Below are positions 1 through 8,861 of a DNA stretch of 64,000 nucleotides, piece after piece (the stretch's first letter is position 1; the number at the start of each line of letters is the position of its first letter). The stretch spans positions 1-64,000 of the forward strand of contig CAZTWL010000008.1 of the NCBI GenBank assembly GCA_964617825.1, written 5' to 3'. The notes under the pieces are model-generated. The model was not told the DNA's origin and did no database searches. It worked only from the letters and a program-made list of their open reading frames with translations. Both the position numbers and the translations under genes were made by a program. This DNA is from VSJD01 sp964617825 (GTDB lineage: Bacteria > Verrucomicrobiota > Kiritimatiellia > JAAZAB01).

Positions 1-53
1 GCGTTTGCTTGGGGTGCAAAAGGTCACGAGTTCAAATCTCGTCGCCCCGACCA
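1..53 (+). tRNA. tRNA-Pro(GGG), 3' portion (5' end outside the window)
   Basis: The first bases hold the end of a D arm, a 5-bp anticodon stem (TTTGC/GCAAA) around the 7-base loop TTGGGGT, so the anticodon is GGG followed by G37 as usual in tRNA-Pro. A 5-bp T stem (ACGAG/CTCGT) with loop TTCAAAT, the 3' acceptor strand CGCCCCG, discriminator A and an encoded CCA follow. The 5' half lies upstream of the window. Because the prophage is integrated here, this copy is probably the functional tRNA, with its 3' end supplied by phage DNA. Confidence 0.85.
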
Positions 54-55
54 CT
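1..55 (+). repeat. attL: direct repeat overlapping tRNA-Pro
   Basis: These 55 bases are identical to 36,277-36,331, and the match breaks right after the CCA-encoding triplet and two more bases (CCACT, then T versus A). It may continue leftward beyond the window. Recombination must have occurred somewhere inside this identity block. Confidence 0.85.
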
Positions 56-200
56 TTCACTAGCATTTAACCCGCGTATTCATTGGTTGATACGCGGTTT
101 TTTGTTTTCCGGTCATCGACGTGCTTCGGGTTGAACCAGGGTGGTTTTGGGCGGTCAATTACACACACATTCACACACACAAAACAACAACACGACAGCT

Positions 201-222
201 TAAAAATGCCAGGCGGCATTGG
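201..222 (-). terminator. Rho-independent terminator of the late operon
   Basis: On the minus strand AATGCC, loop GCCT, GGCATT is followed by a T run (TTTAA). It sits about 90 bases beyond the stop codon of the last late gene (stop at 312), where the long minus-strand structural operon should end. The region 56-311 otherwise holds only two CA-rich tracts (about 159-182 and 237-252), which echo a similar tract beside the other att site; they may belong to integrase arm sites. Confidence 0.6.
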
Positions 223-311
223 GTTCAGAGTTCCCCACACACAACACACACAAATAGAACACGCATCTGCATTGCTAGCCTGCAATAAAATATTGCCCAC
301 CGCCGGGAAAA

Positions 312-767
312 TCAAATCAGTTTGCCTGCCGAATTGTAGCGGCATGTGTGTGGATGATTGGCTTTGCGGTGATGATTCCATGCCTGCCAACTGCCTAATC
401 GCAAGCCAAACCACCAGATATCTGCCCTGTATGGATGTCCAAAGTCTTCAAGGCCGTCGTGAAACCAGTTGTCGTCCCATAGGAGGATCTGGCGGTCCGT
501 AGTAAGATCGTGCGGTAAAAAAGGATTAGTTCGGCCAAGGAACAGAAGAAAGTCATGGCCCACGCCGACCGGATGCTTCATCTTGAAACTCGAGAACTCC
601 AGTTCCGGCATGAGCGTAATGCCATCGGATTGCCGCTCATAGCCGGCGGAGTATGCCGCCACAATCACTTCACGGACAATCTTGCGCGGCTTGACCTCGT
701 CCAGGAGTTCCCCGATCAAATGCGAATGGTCGCCAGCGTAGGCTTTAAGTGTGATTTCTGTATCCAT
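312..767 (-). CDS. Putative DUF1353-like phage protein, last late gene
   Basis: 151 residues. The middle carries an HDFL motif, then a TDRQ...WDDNWF segment and a Trp-rich end (WWFGLRLGSWQAW), which resembles the DUF1353 layout of phage proteins near lysis genes; I am not certain of the family. The start codon overlaps the upstream stop as TGATG, a coupling seen at several junctions of this operon. A frameshifted relic of the same protein family lies at about 46,766-46,975, so the gene belongs to a module found in related prophages. It could act in lysis or cell-wall processing, but no catalytic motif is clear to me. Confidence 0.6.
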   Translation of the reverse strand: MDTEITLKAYAGDHSHLIGELLDEVKPRKIVREVIVAAYSAGYERQSDGITLMPELEFSSFKMKHPVGVGHDFLLFLGRTNPFLPHDLTTDRQILLWDDNWFHDGLEDFGHPYRADIWWFGLRLGSWQAWNHHRKANHPHTCRYNSAGKLI

Positions 768-1024
768 CAATGTCCGCCAAACAATTTTAAGGCTTCGACA
801 AGGCCGAAGACAACCGCGCCCATAGTTCCGCCCGACAGGATGGCATATAAATTTCCTTGCCGCGCCTGTTTGAGAATGGCGGCCATGCCATCGATGAAAA
901 ACAGTTGCACATCTTTTTCACCGGCTACCGGACATTGCGCATAATTTCCATCCTCAATCAACTTGCGAACTCGGCTTGTCCGGGCATCGTTCATATCGGA
1001 AGAGATACTGTCACCATTCGCCAT
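767..1024 (-). CDS. Holin-like small membrane protein
   Basis: 85 residues with one hydrophobic segment near the C-terminus (AILSGGTMGAVVFGLVEAL) and a charged N-terminal half. The ATG at 1024 is chosen over the GTG two codons earlier because AAAGGGGG lies 5 bases upstream of it. Size, single membrane span and position at the end of the late operon suggest a holin or other lysis protein, but sequence alone cannot prove it. Its stop overlaps the next start (TGATG). Confidence 0.55.
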   Translation of the reverse strand: MANGDSISSDMNDARTSRVRKLIEDGNYAQCPVAGEKDVQLFFIDGMAAILKQARQGNLYAILSGGTMGAVVFGLVEALKLFGGH

Positions 1025-1036
1025 AATCACCCCCTT

Positions 1037-1822
1037 TCATTCACGTCCGTTACGATCCAAGCGCGTTCGCCGTCCCAGCGCCGCGGCAAGGTCGACATAA
1101 TACTTTGCCCAGGCGGCCTCCGTCTCTGCGGTCCAGCCGACTTTCTCAATCTGCGCCATGAGATCAGACCGACGTTGCCCCAAGTCTGAGGCAGGATGCG
1201 GAATGATCCTGATAGACTCCGGTCCTATGGCATCCATGGCAACGTTCCAGCGGCGCTCCCAGGCAGACATGGCATTGTCATAGGCAAGATTGCGGCACAA
1301 GATCCAAGGCACCGGCGTGCCATGAGAGGCAACGAACGGCACGGCCAGCCCGTCAGCCGTCACAGGATAGAACTCCAGCCCATCAATCGTCACCGGGAAA
1401 AACTCCAGACTATCGATTGGCAGCACTGAAACTTCTATGAGTTCAACTGTGATGTTAGGCACGCGTACAATCTGTAACGAATAGCTTTGCGTGTCGGACA
1501 GTTCGGCCAGCTCGGAATCATCCTCGCGAAGCAATTCGTACTTGGTTTTCAGTTCGCGCCGCAATGGCTTGCCAGCCTTCCCTTTCGGAAGCACCATTGC
1601 CAATGATTTGCAAACTGGCTTTGGATCGGAAACTGCAGCCCAGTCAACCAGCGACATTTCGCTCTGAATCGACGAAATATCGTTCGACCCCGCGTAACGC
1701 TCTATGGCATCAATCCGCGCCTGGACAGACGGCGGGATGGCATCGGCAGTCTGTTTGGCAACGGCGGCAAGGGCCGCCATTGCCAATACACCGGCGATTA
1801 TCCATTGCATGATTTGCGTCAT
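1037..1822 (-). CDS. Exported or membrane-anchored phage protein, unknown
   Basis: 261 residues. It opens with a hydrophobic segment (IIAGVLAMAALAAVA) that looks like a signal peptide or membrane anchor, followed by a soluble domain with a short internal repeat (SLEFFPVTIDGLEFYPVT). The ATG at 1822 is chosen because the preceding gene's TAA is followed by GGGCGCCATG, giving AAGGG as ribosome site; an ATG 24 bases earlier would overlap the upstream gene. I do not recognise the family. It is cotranscribed with the TPR protein before it and the holin-like gene after it. Confidence 0.6.
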   Translation of the reverse strand: MTQIMQWIIAGVLAMAALAAVAKQTADAIPPSVQARIDAIERYAGSNDISSIQSEMSLVDWAAVSDPKPVCKSLAMVLPKGKAGKPLRRELKTKYELLREDDSELAELSDTQSYSLQIVRVPNITVELIEVSVLPIDSLEFFPVTIDGLEFYPVTADGLAVPFVASHGTPVPWILCRNLAYDNAMSAWERRWNVAMDAIGPESIRIIPHPASDLGQRRSDLMAQIEKVGWTAETEAAWAKYYVDLAAALGRRTRLDRNGRE

Positions 1823-1829
1823 GGCGCCC

Positions 1830-2492
1830 TTACTTGATTTTTTCATATTCCGACTTGATCTGGCTCAAAAACGCCGTATTGGTCTCAATGGCCGGCGTAG
1901 CCTTCAGAATGTCCTGCAATGCAGCTTTATAGGCATCCGTGGTCATAAGCTCGGGCTTAATCGAGTCAAACGCACCGGTAATATTCTTGTCCACCGATTT
2001 CGTCCGAACCGCCATGACAATGTATTTGACGGAAGCATCATTCGCATCGACAAACCTGCCTTGCACCCGCAATGCCAGCGAGATGAAATACTGGGCATCC
2101 ACGCGTATGGCAGGCAAGGCGGCGGGATACGTCGCCAGCAAGCTTTCCATTGCGGCCTGGGATTCGGCATACCGCTGCTGGGCATAAAGGCTGCGGCCAA
2201 TGTGGTTTTGGATGCCAGCCCGGAGATTAAGGTTGGTTGTTAACGCCAAAGCAGACTCAAACTCCTTTTGAGCTTCGGCATGTTTGCCGGTACGGGCAAG
2301 GCAATGGCCAACATAGGCTCGTGCCGTTGCGTTGTTGGGAATAGCCTCAAAAGCCGCCTTGGCTGCCGTCAAATCGCCGGACTGATAGACCTTCATCGCC
2401 GCATCGAACTCGGCAGCGGCATCGCCAAAAGCCAAGCCAGCCATCAGTATCCCGATCCCCAGCATGATCCCGATCCGTTTCGTATCCTTCAT
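1830..2492 (-). CDS. Exported TPR-repeat protein
   Basis: 220 residues with an N-terminal signal-like segment (IGIMLGIGILMAGLAFG) and then three or more tetratricopeptide-like helix pairs (for example ARAYVGHCLARTGKHAEAQKE). TPR proteins scaffold protein contacts. A strong ribosome site (AGGAGG) precedes the ATG. Secreted TPR proteins are usual in host genomes but unusual among phage late genes; here it sits between the fibre gene and the lysis-type genes. The role is unknown. Confidence 0.7.
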   Translation of the reverse strand: MKDTKRIGIMLGIGILMAGLAFGDAAAEFDAAMKVYQSGDLTAAKAAFEAIPNNATARAYVGHCLARTGKHAEAQKEFESALALTTNLNLRAGIQNHIGRSLYAQQRYAESQAAMESLLATYPAALPAIRVDAQYFISLALRVQGRFVDANDASVKYIVMAVRTKSVDKNITGAFDSIKPELMTTDAYKAALQDILKATPAIETNTAFLSQIKSEYEKIK

Positions 2493-2526
2493 TGCGATTT
2501 CCTCCTGCTTTGGGCATTTTGCCCGG

Positions 2527-4392
2527 TTATGGTGTTTTCCGCTCCAGTTCCCAATTATCGGGCTGGATCAGATTCCACCGTTGTTTCGTGCCATCAAAGT
2601 TTTTCTCGAAGTCAAATCCATCAAAGCGCACCCAGCTCCAGACAAGGTTCTTATTGGTCTGACTCATCCAGTTTGACCAAACCACCTGACAATCATGGCT
2701 TGGGAACACGTAGATCGTGTCGATTACGGCATTAGTGCTGCTCAGTTGCGCGTAGATGTTGCTGCCCGGTGGAGATTTTCGCCATGCGCGCACATCGGCC
2801 TGATAGTCGTCGGAGAAATAGATCAACGCGTTTGTGTCGCCGAAACCGAATGTGTTTGTGCCGGACGAAATGCAGAAGTAGACAAGATTGGTGAAGTTAT
2901 TGGTGCTGGCTTTCAGCTCGAAGTCAGTCCAGGCACCGCCCATAGGCAGGCGGAAGACCGGATAGGTAGCTGATAGAGCGCCCACCCCATTGCTCCCCGC
3001 CGGTCCCTGCGGACCTGTTGCGCCCTGCGCCCCATCGGCGCCATTACTGCCTGCCGGGATGACAAACCCTAAAGCCGCGGCATTGCTCGATCCCACATTG
3101 ATCACACTGGCCACACTCCCCGGCAACCCATTGGAAACCCAAGCCACAGTGATCGTGCTCGCCACACCATCGACCCCGTTCGAACCATCAACACCATCAA
3201 GGCCATTACTGCCTGCCGGACCTTGCGGCCCCTGTGCGCCATCCATACCATTCGTTCCAGGCGGGCCTTGGGGACCTTGAGCACCATCTACGCCATTCGA
3301 TCCAGGGGGCCCTTGTGGACCGGGTATGCCTCCCGCCCCATTCGTCGCAAGCCCGTTAGCCGCAATGATCTTTTCCCTGCTGGGCGTCTGGAAAAGGCCG
3401 TTGTTGTCCACCATGAGCGTGATGGCGTTGGTAAAGACCGGAAAATTCGTTGCCGGCGTATTCGTGCTGGTGTTTGTGCCCCAGATGACGGAGGCATATA
3501 ACCCGGTCAGGCAATTTATCAGCGGACTTGCGACCGTAATGTTTGTGGAGGCCGTACCCGGCGCGGTGTAGCCGACAACGGCAGGGAATGTGACTGTGTA
3601 GAGGCCGGTCGGGATCGCAGCAACAGTGAACGAGTTGGTAAAGATTGAGCCAAAGCTGGCTGCATTTGTGAACTCGGCTGGCCCAGTCAAGGTCAAGACA
3701 GCATTGGACCCGCTTGTGATGCCGGACACAGTAACCGCAAGACTGTTTGAATACGCGAGATAATCCAGGGCCAACGTATTGATCAAGGGACTTCCACTGG
3801 TGATGTTTGTGCTGGTAGCCACCGGCATGGCATAACCGCGCACGGTCGGAAGTATCACGGAATATGTGCCAGTCGGCACGGCAATCAGGTCCATAGAGTT
3901 TGAGCCGGACGTCCGATAGGCCAAAGAGTTTGCAAACTCTGCGGGAGCGGACAGCGTCCATTCAATGGGCGTTGCCGGCCCGGAAACGATTATCGCAAGC
4001 GTATTGGAATACGGCACATAGAAATAGGTATTAGTCGTGTTTGCGAACTCGGTATGCGTGAATTCAGGATTACCGGGAATATAATAATTGTGTTGCGTGG
4101 TCAGATCGAAAGCATAGGTACCAGGCAGACAGTAAACATCGTCGCCATGATTCGTAAAATAAGTCCCGGACAAATGCGTCGGCAGACTCCAGCCAATGAT
4201 GCCCCAGCGCGCGCCATTAGTGAGTGTTGACAACAATTCCGACCTTGCATAAGCGTACGAGACGCCCGGATAATTTGTCACAATATCGAGATTGATTTTG
4301 CATCTGGCAGTTGCACCAGCAGATCGAGGCATGAACGCCAAGACCAGCAGGACACCCAAGACCGCGCACAATTTATTGAGTTGATAGATCAT
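2527..4392 (-). CDS. Collagen-like tail or surface fibre with Ig-like repeats
   Basis: 621 residues. A hydrophobic N-terminal segment resembles a signal peptide. Roughly residues 110-320 hold repeated beta-sandwich-like units (NSLAVTVSG..., PTGLYTVTFPAV...). Around 340-440 come Gly-X-Y collagen-like blocks rich in GPQGPPG and GSNGVDG, interrupted by one short non-collagen segment, and then a C-terminal globular domain. Collagen-like trimers are common shafts in phage fibres. The start overlaps the upstream stop as TAATG with GGAGG before it. The signal-like N-terminus is odd for a virion protein; the protein could alternatively be exported by the lysogen and alter its surface. Confidence 0.75.
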   Translation of the reverse strand: MIYQLNKLCAVLGVLLVLAFMPRSAGATARCKINLDIVTNYPGVSYAYARSELLSTLTNGARWGIIGWSLPTHLSGTYFTNHGDDVYCLPGTYAFDLTTQHNYYIPGNPEFTHTEFANTTNTYFYVPYSNTLAIIVSGPATPIEWTLSAPAEFANSLAYRTSGSNSMDLIAVPTGTYSVILPTVRGYAMPVATSTNITSGSPLINTLALDYLAYSNSLAVTVSGITSGSNAVLTLTGPAEFTNAASFGSIFTNSFTVAAIPTGLYTVTFPAVVGYTAPGTASTNITVASPLINCLTGLYASVIWGTNTSTNTPATNFPVFTNAITLMVDNNGLFQTPSREKIIAANGLATNGAGGIPGPQGPPGSNGVDGAQGPQGPPGTNGMDGAQGPQGPAGSNGLDGVDGSNGVDGVASTITVAWVSNGLPGSVASVINVGSSNAAALGFVIPAGSNGADGAQGATGPQGPAGSNGVGALSATYPVFRLPMGGAWTDFELKASTNNFTNLVYFCISSGTNTFGFGDTNALIYFSDDYQADVRAWRKSPPGSNIYAQLSSTNAVIDTIYVFPSHDCQVVWSNWMSQTNKNLVWSWVRFDGFDFEKNFDGTKQRWNLIQPDNWELERKTP

Positions 4393-5015
4393 TAATCCTC
4401 CGGATCGCCCCATGTTCCCGTTGGTTTGCCGTCAACCAGAACGCAGTACCATGTCCGCCATTTGCCATCGGAGAACAAATATTGAGTTCGGCCATCTTTG
4501 CGGCGTTCGAATTGAGTGGCAGCCGGTTCCGCGGTGGCGGCATTAACGGCCGGCATCCAGATCAAATTATCCCAAAAAGCGATTGGCACAGGTTCCATAT
4601 CCGGCGGGAGTGCCCAAAGAGCATTATGGAAGTTGACCGAAGGATTGGTTGTTTCCGTCATTGCAGCGAGCAATGCTGCAGTTGCCAGATTGGCCCGCCA
4701 GCAGATCAAGCCCTTGGCCGGATCGAATTCAAAATCTCCGGCGATATGGAACTGAGAATTGACGCTTGAAATCGGGTATGCAGCATCACGTTCAAGATAA
4801 TGCGCCCCCCAGTAAAAAGCTGTATTGGCCGTGAACGCATATTGGATTGCAGGGGAGCCCTTATAGACCTGAGCGATGAAGAGATATTGGCCGCCATAGT
4901 AAAGATCGATTTGCTGGGTTTCGTCCGGGACAGCCAGCGTGTCATCAACGACGACGCGCCGGCTACGGGTATTCGCATCCAAAACGATTACGACTGGTGA
5001 AAATAGGTCTGACAT
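4392..5015 (-). CDS. Phage tail or fibre-associated protein, unknown
   Basis: 207 residues with no recognisable domain. The start at 5015 overlaps the upstream stop (TGATG); an in-frame ATG six bases upstream is the alternative. Aromatic-rich segments (DLYYGGQYLFIAQVY, AFYWGAHYLERDAAY) and the C-terminus (RTWYCVLVDGKPTGTWG) suggest a beta-rich structural protein. Its place between small tail-type genes and the fibre suggests a baseplate or fibre adaptor, which is inference from position only. Confidence 0.55.
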   Translation of the reverse strand: MSDLFSPVVIVLDANTRSRRVVVDDTLAVPDETQQIDLYYGGQYLFIAQVYKGSPAIQYAFTANTAFYWGAHYLERDAAYPISSVNSQFHIAGDFEFDPAKGLICWRANLATAALLAAMTETTNPSVNFHNALWALPPDMEPVPIAFWDNLIWMPAVNAATAEPAATQFERRKDGRTQYLFSDGKWRTWYCVLVDGKPTGTWGDPED

Positions 5016-5338
5016 CACCATTTTCCTTCCGGGCATTTATTTTTCGGCTTTTCGCGCCATGATCCGAAACAACAGCCGGTATGATGGACACAGCCGAACC
5101 CCGCATCCTTGGACTGCGGACATTTCTTGCAAATATCGAACCGTTGATTTACGAAGAACGCCTGGCCCTCTGACGAGCGGCCCGGCAGGCGAAAGCTGCA
5201 ACGGATCGCTTCATAATCGGCATCAGACAAATGAACGATATCGCCCTGAATTTGACCGCGCGTGCAGATGGCTTCCAGATAACCTGGGCGCCGATGAAGC
5301 GCCGCCGACTGCAAATCCGATAAATGAACTTGTTTCAT
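5015..5338 (-). CDS. Small Cys-rich phage protein, possible zinc-binding
   Basis: 107 residues from the ATG at 5338, which overlaps the upstream stop as ATGA. The C-terminal third has a dense Cys/His cluster (CKKCPQ...GCVHHTGCC...C) that could bind zinc. No family is recognised. It is encoded within the tail/fibre gene string by tight translational coupling on both sides. Confidence 0.6.
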   Translation of the reverse strand: MKQVHLSDLQSAALHRRPGYLEAICTRGQIQGDIVHLSDADYEAIRCSFRLPGRSSEGQAFFVNQRFDICKKCPQSKDAGFGCVHHTGCCFGSWREKPKNKCPEGKW

Positions 5339-5751
5339 GGTGCATCCGATAATGCAGACGATAGTTCGCAACACGTAAATTTCGTTGGAACACTTGTGCT
5401 GATATACCAGGTCTTTTTGTTGCCGGTGCTCCAGGTAAAGTCAAAGGCGGCGCCCTCATGGCAACCGACAGGATTGCCGGCGACATCTACACCTGTTTTG
5501 CACACAAACGAAAACTCGAACGGCTTGCACAAATCCTGGTTCAGGTACTGTCCCAAATTCATATTGAAAGGGCCTTGTTCGATCTCGAGTCCAGAACTGG
5601 CATTATTGAAATTCAAAAACGCATAGAATCTGCCATTGATATACCAATCGAAAAGCGCCCTGTCGCACGTATGCCCCTCGTCCGGGCCGAAGTGGAACAG
5701 GATCACGACATTCAGATCCTCCGGAACAAATGGTCCCATTCTGAATAGCAT
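5335..5751 (-). CDS. Phage tail-region protein, unknown
   Basis: 138 residues; start overlaps the upstream stop as TGATG. Several aromatic residues and four or five cysteines, no membrane segment, no family recognised. Its end overlaps the next gene's start (ATGA). Position downstream of the connector and small head-completion genes suggests a virion component. Confidence 0.5.
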   Translation of the reverse strand: MLFRMGPFVPEDLNVVILFHFGPDEGHTCDRALFDWYINGRFYAFLNFNNASSGLEIEQGPFNMNLGQYLNQDLCKPFEFSFVCKTGVDVAGNPVGCHEGAAFDFTWSTGNKKTWYISTSVPTKFTCCELSSALSDAP

Positions 5752-6077
5752 CAGTAAGGCTCGCTTCCTAAGATCAGCATTCTTTTGGTCTGATTGTTCA
5801 CACAGATTGAGACCTGTTGCGGCGTAAAAACAATATGGTTGACCGTAATGCCGCTACTGTCTTCATTCGTGTTTACCTTGCACGGGATTTTGATCGTCCA
5901 GGTGGCACCGGATTTCTCAATTGAGGGCGATTCTGTTTCCGGCACGCCTTGGATTCTGAGATTGTTCAGAACCCGTGCAATATCGCAAAGATCCTGATGT
6001 TCCCTAACGACCGTTGCAAAATGGACACTCGGTTTGCCCGTTTGCCACCGATAATCAGCTGTAAATGGAAATGGCAT
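5751..6077 (-). CDS. Phage tail-region protein, unknown
   Basis: 108 residues, no recognisable domain. It opens a string of four coupled genes (overlapping starts and stops) leading to the fibre. A 232-base gap upstream (6,078-6,309) contains an inverted repeat near 6,280-6,297 (GCGGCA...TGCCGC) but no gene, so this string may have its own promoter or processing site. Confidence 0.5.
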   Translation of the reverse strand: MPFPFTADYRWQTGKPSVHFATVVREHQDLCDIARVLNNLRIQGVPETESPSIEKSGATWTIKIPCKVNTNEDSSGITVNHIVFTPQQVSICVNNQTKRMLILGSEPY

Positions 6078-6309
6078 CAGCCTGCCTTATTTATGAAAAA
6101 CCGCTAAATTGATGTTATGCATTGAAAGACAAAACATTATGCAAAAGGTCGAAAAGCATTTTTGTAAAAGGAAAGTTTTTGCTGTTTTTCACCAAACGGC
6201 GCGGCGATTTTGCCGCATCTGATTCGTTGCGCACAGTTTGCAGTAGTCACTACAGCGGCGCTGTTCGTGCCTCACATATGCGGCAAACTTGCCGCGTGAA
6301 TAAGCCATG

Positions 6310-6624
6310 TTACGCCCAAGCCCCCCATTCACCGGTAACAGCCAGTGATGCTACGACAGTCCAGGCGGCATTAGGATCGGCAGGATCATTCGAGTATCCG
6401 TAGACCTCACCCATCCCAGCCATCGCCTCGAGCTTTTTCTTTAATTCTTCGGCCGCCTCTTTGCTGCCTCCGGTATAGGTATAAGTTTCACTACCTGTCC
6501 GCCGCGAACGTGTTTGCTGCGTCAAGACTGTCGATGCGGGGTCCACAGCATGGAGCCGGGTTTCGCTTATCAGCGCGCTTTGGAAACCGGTCAGATTTTT
6601 CGTGAATTTGTTTTGAGCGCCCAT
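6310..6624 (-). CDS. Small phage structural protein, unknown
   Basis: 104 residues. The ATG lies two bases after the stop of the connector-like gene, so the two are coupled. A central Lys/Glu-rich helix (EAAEELKKKLEAMAG) is flanked by Thr/Ser-rich stretches. Position suggests a head-completion or tail protein; nothing more can be said from sequence. Confidence 0.55.
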   Translation of the reverse strand: MGAQNKFTKNLTGFQSALISETRLHAVDPASTVLTQQTRSRRTGSETYTYTGGSKEAAEELKKKLEAMAGMGEVYGYSNDPADPNAAWTVVASLAVTGEWGAWA

Positions 6625-6626
6625 GA

Positions 6627-7025
6627 TTAGCCTATTGAAAGTCTGACGGAGCGCGGATTGACGACCAGAAACCGAAGGGCAGCCGGAGAGAAAAGACTGG
6701 TCGCTGACTGCATTGCGCGAAGGTTGGCGGCAAGCGAGCCTCCCGCCTGCGTCGGATTAATTACCTGCGCCTTGATCGATGAATCGAGGGATTCAGCCTC
6801 GAGCATCCAGAGCGCTTGCTCGTAGATAGCGGCATCGTGACGCGGGAAGTCGCCGGGAGCGGTGGCATCCGTTTCAAGCGGGTCTTCCAAGCGGCTTTCG
6901 ATTAGCCGGGTCGCGTGCGCGAGAGCGGCAATGCGCCGGGCCTGCGGGAGGCGCGTCCAGGCTTCCGAGCGGATGTGGACCGTAGCACCGAAGTAGGCAT
7001 TTGCGCCGGTAATGTCTATTGCCAT
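6627..7025 (-). CDS. Head-tail connector/adaptor-like protein
   Basis: 132 residues from the ATG at 7025 (GAGG six bases upstream). It has the arrangement of small adaptor proteins that follow coat genes: an N-terminal Ala-Tyr-rich helix (ITGANAYFGATVHI), a W...L...RR.AALAHATRLIE helix and a QALWMLE segment, as in the gp6-like/DnaT-like connector group. Location right after coat and the fibre-like gene supports head completion. Family assignment is tentative. Confidence 0.5.
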   Translation of the reverse strand: MAIDITGANAYFGATVHIRSEAWTRLPQARRIAALAHATRLIESRLEDPLETDATAPGDFPRHDAAIYEQALWMLEAESLDSSIKAQVINPTQAGGSLAANLRAMQSATSLFSPAALRFLVVNPRSVRLSIG

Positions 7026-7140
7026 TGTTGCCTCGCTGCAGACTGTTGACCATCGGCTGTGGGCTGTTGGTTTAGTCGGCAATCTTTCATTCTGCTGGCC
7101 GGCGAACAACCGAATTCGCCACACGGGGACACCTTCGATT

Positions 7141-7644
7141 TTACGGATAAGACACGGTGCCGATGAAGGTGATAACGTTGGTCACGCTGCCGGGACCTAC
7201 ATTCGTAACGACATGCAGTCCGCCGCCGGCCGCATTGGTCAGGGCCGCAAGCGGAATGTTACCGCCAAGGCTGGCACCCATCGTCCCGGCAGCATTCGTC
7301 ATCCGTGCAACCGGGATATTTCCCGTGAGCTTGGTCGCCGCCAAATCCGTGATGTTGCCATTGCCGAATGGTCCGACTTCCGCTGACACCAGCCCCCAAT
7401 CGTTCGTGGTGAGGCCTCGGGCGACCCACAGCGCATTCGAGCCGGATTCCTTGCCCAACAGCAGTTCGCCGATGAAGCGCGGCGTATATGATGCCGCCGC
7501 GGTCGTGCCGGTCGCTGAATCCATACGTGGCTGATATACCTTGCCCTCATAGAATCCCCCACCGGTAGGGAGCGGGATATCTTCGAGCGCAAAGCCGGTC
7601 ATGGCGAACAGAGCAAGAAATCCGATCTCAAGCATTTTTTTCAT
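7141..7644 (-). CDS. Secreted or capsid-decorating fibre-like protein
   Basis: 167 residues. A hydrophobic N-terminus ending in FALE looks like a signal peptide; the second half repeats an L.GNIP.A..TNAAG unit (TGNIPVARMTNAAG, GGNIPLAALTNAAG), a repeat style known from phage head- and tail-fibre shafts. It immediately follows the coat gene, where decoration proteins often lie. ATG at 7644 has AAGGA nine bases before it. As with the large fibre, a signal peptide is unexpected for a virion part. Confidence 0.55.
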   Translation of the reverse strand: MKKMLEIGFLALFAMTGFALEDIPLPTGGGFYEGKVYQPRMDSATGTTAAASYTPRFIGELLLGKESGSNALWVARGLTTNDWGLVSAEVGPFGNGNITDLAATKLTGNIPVARMTNAAGTMGASLGGNIPLAALTNAAGGGLHVVTNVGPGSVTNVITFIGTVSYP

Positions 7645-7710
7645 CAAATGATTCCTTCGATATGGGAAGCCCGGTTTTTAGCCGGGCCTCCTGAGTTATC
7701 GTTTTTGGGT

Positions 7711-8841
7711 TTAGCCGCAGAACAGCGCCCCGCCATCCGGCTGGATCACGCGCCCCCCGACAAACACGTCATAGACAATGCTGTCGGCCAGGCTCGCGAT
7801 GCTGGAGTCCATCGAAACCCGGATGGAAACGCCATTGAAGCTCTCGACGGCCGATCCCATTGCCAGCGGCGTGGGGGCCACGATGGCGCCCGCGACCGCG
7901 TTGGGGTGATAGACCAGGTTGGAGTACCCGGCCGCTTCAAACGTGATAGCAGCCTCGTCGGTGGCCTGCGCCGCCAAGGCAGGGGTGATCAGGAGATCCA
8001 CTTCATGGTCGGCAATCGTCGCATCCTTGCGGACAACATAGCGGGTTAAATCCCCATCGATAGTGAAAGCAGTCCCGGCATAGATCGTGCCGGTTGCATT
8101 CGTGATTCCATCGATATGCAAGGTGTCTTCGCCCGCCGCAACGGTGCCATCCACGAGCACGGTGCCGGTGATGTCGCCGGCGGCCGCCGACCGGGCAAAC
8201 GCACCCAGGTTGGCATCACGGAAGAAATCCAAATTCATCCGGCGGGCAATCTGCGCTTCACGCAAGGCGGATGGGCCATCCTGGCCGTAATCGCCGCTGG
8301 TAAACAACGGCAACTGAATCAGTGCCGCCTCGACGGTAGTATCGACCAAGGCCACCCGGCCATTGGCGATAACCTTCAAGTCATTGAGCTTCTGGTTCGC
8401 AGCGGCAACATGCGCGACCGTGCTGGGCCGGTTACCGACCGTGCCGGACAGATTCTTGCGGAACACCTGCATGATTCGCAGAAAGTATTTGTCGATGCTT
8501 TCCTGAATGCCCTGAACATTAGGCACTGTGACCAGCCGCGTGAAGTCGGAGAGTTCGAGGCTTTTTTCCTTCGTGGTCAGATCGACGCGCTTGTAAAAGT
8601 GCTTTTCGAGCGTCAAATCGACTTCGGTTTCGGTCACGTCGCCTGCCACCGTGGTTCCCGTAAACTCGCTCGCGTCGGACACGGCAGGCGGAACGGTCAC
8701 TTTGACCGAATCGCCGCGCTTGGCCGCCGTAAATAGATTTTCCTTGTCACGCGTGATCAGATTGCCGACAAGCAGCCGGTTGGAAATGGCGATAGCCGCA
8801 TCGCGGGCCACCATCGTCGGAGTGATAAACGTGTTGCTCAT
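7711..8841 (-). CDS. Major capsid protein, P22 coat-like
   Basis: 376 residues. The N-terminus (ITPTMVARDAAIAISNRLLVGNLI), the following TVPP...V..VDLTLEKHFYK.VDLT segment and the late Gly-Ala-rich domains fit the P22 coat family, whose members are about 400 residues with an HK97 fold. A ribosome site (AAGGTAGG) precedes the ATG. It lies directly downstream of scaffold and portal, the standard head-gene order. P22-type coats are typical of short-tailed phages, in line with the lack of a tape-measure gene here. Confidence 0.8.
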   Translation of the reverse strand: MSNTFITPTMVARDAAIAISNRLLVGNLITRDKENLFTAAKRGDSVKVTVPPAVSDASEFTGTTVAGDVTETEVDLTLEKHFYKRVDLTTKEKSLELSDFTRLVTVPNVQGIQESIDKYFLRIMQVFRKNLSGTVGNRPSTVAHVAAANQKLNDLKVIANGRVALVDTTVEAALIQLPLFTSGDYGQDGPSALREAQIARRMNLDFFRDANLGAFARSAAAGDITGTVLVDGTVAAGEDTLHIDGITNATGTIYAGTAFTIDGDLTRYVVRKDATIADHEVDLLITPALAAQATDEAAITFEAAGYSNLVYHPNAVAGAIVAPTPLAMGSAVESFNGVSIRVSMDSSIASLADSIVYDVFVGGRVIQPDGGALFCG

Positions 8842-8861
8842 GGAAATACCTACCTTCCTTA

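Noticed and set aside
159..252. CA-rich tracts as a CRISPR or tandem-repeat array
   Set aside because: They are irregular low-complexity runs; at most integrase arm or bending sequence.
2990..3501. Plus-strand frames opposite the collagen-like fibre
   Set aside because: They are antisense shadows of the Gly-X-Y repeats and have no start signals.
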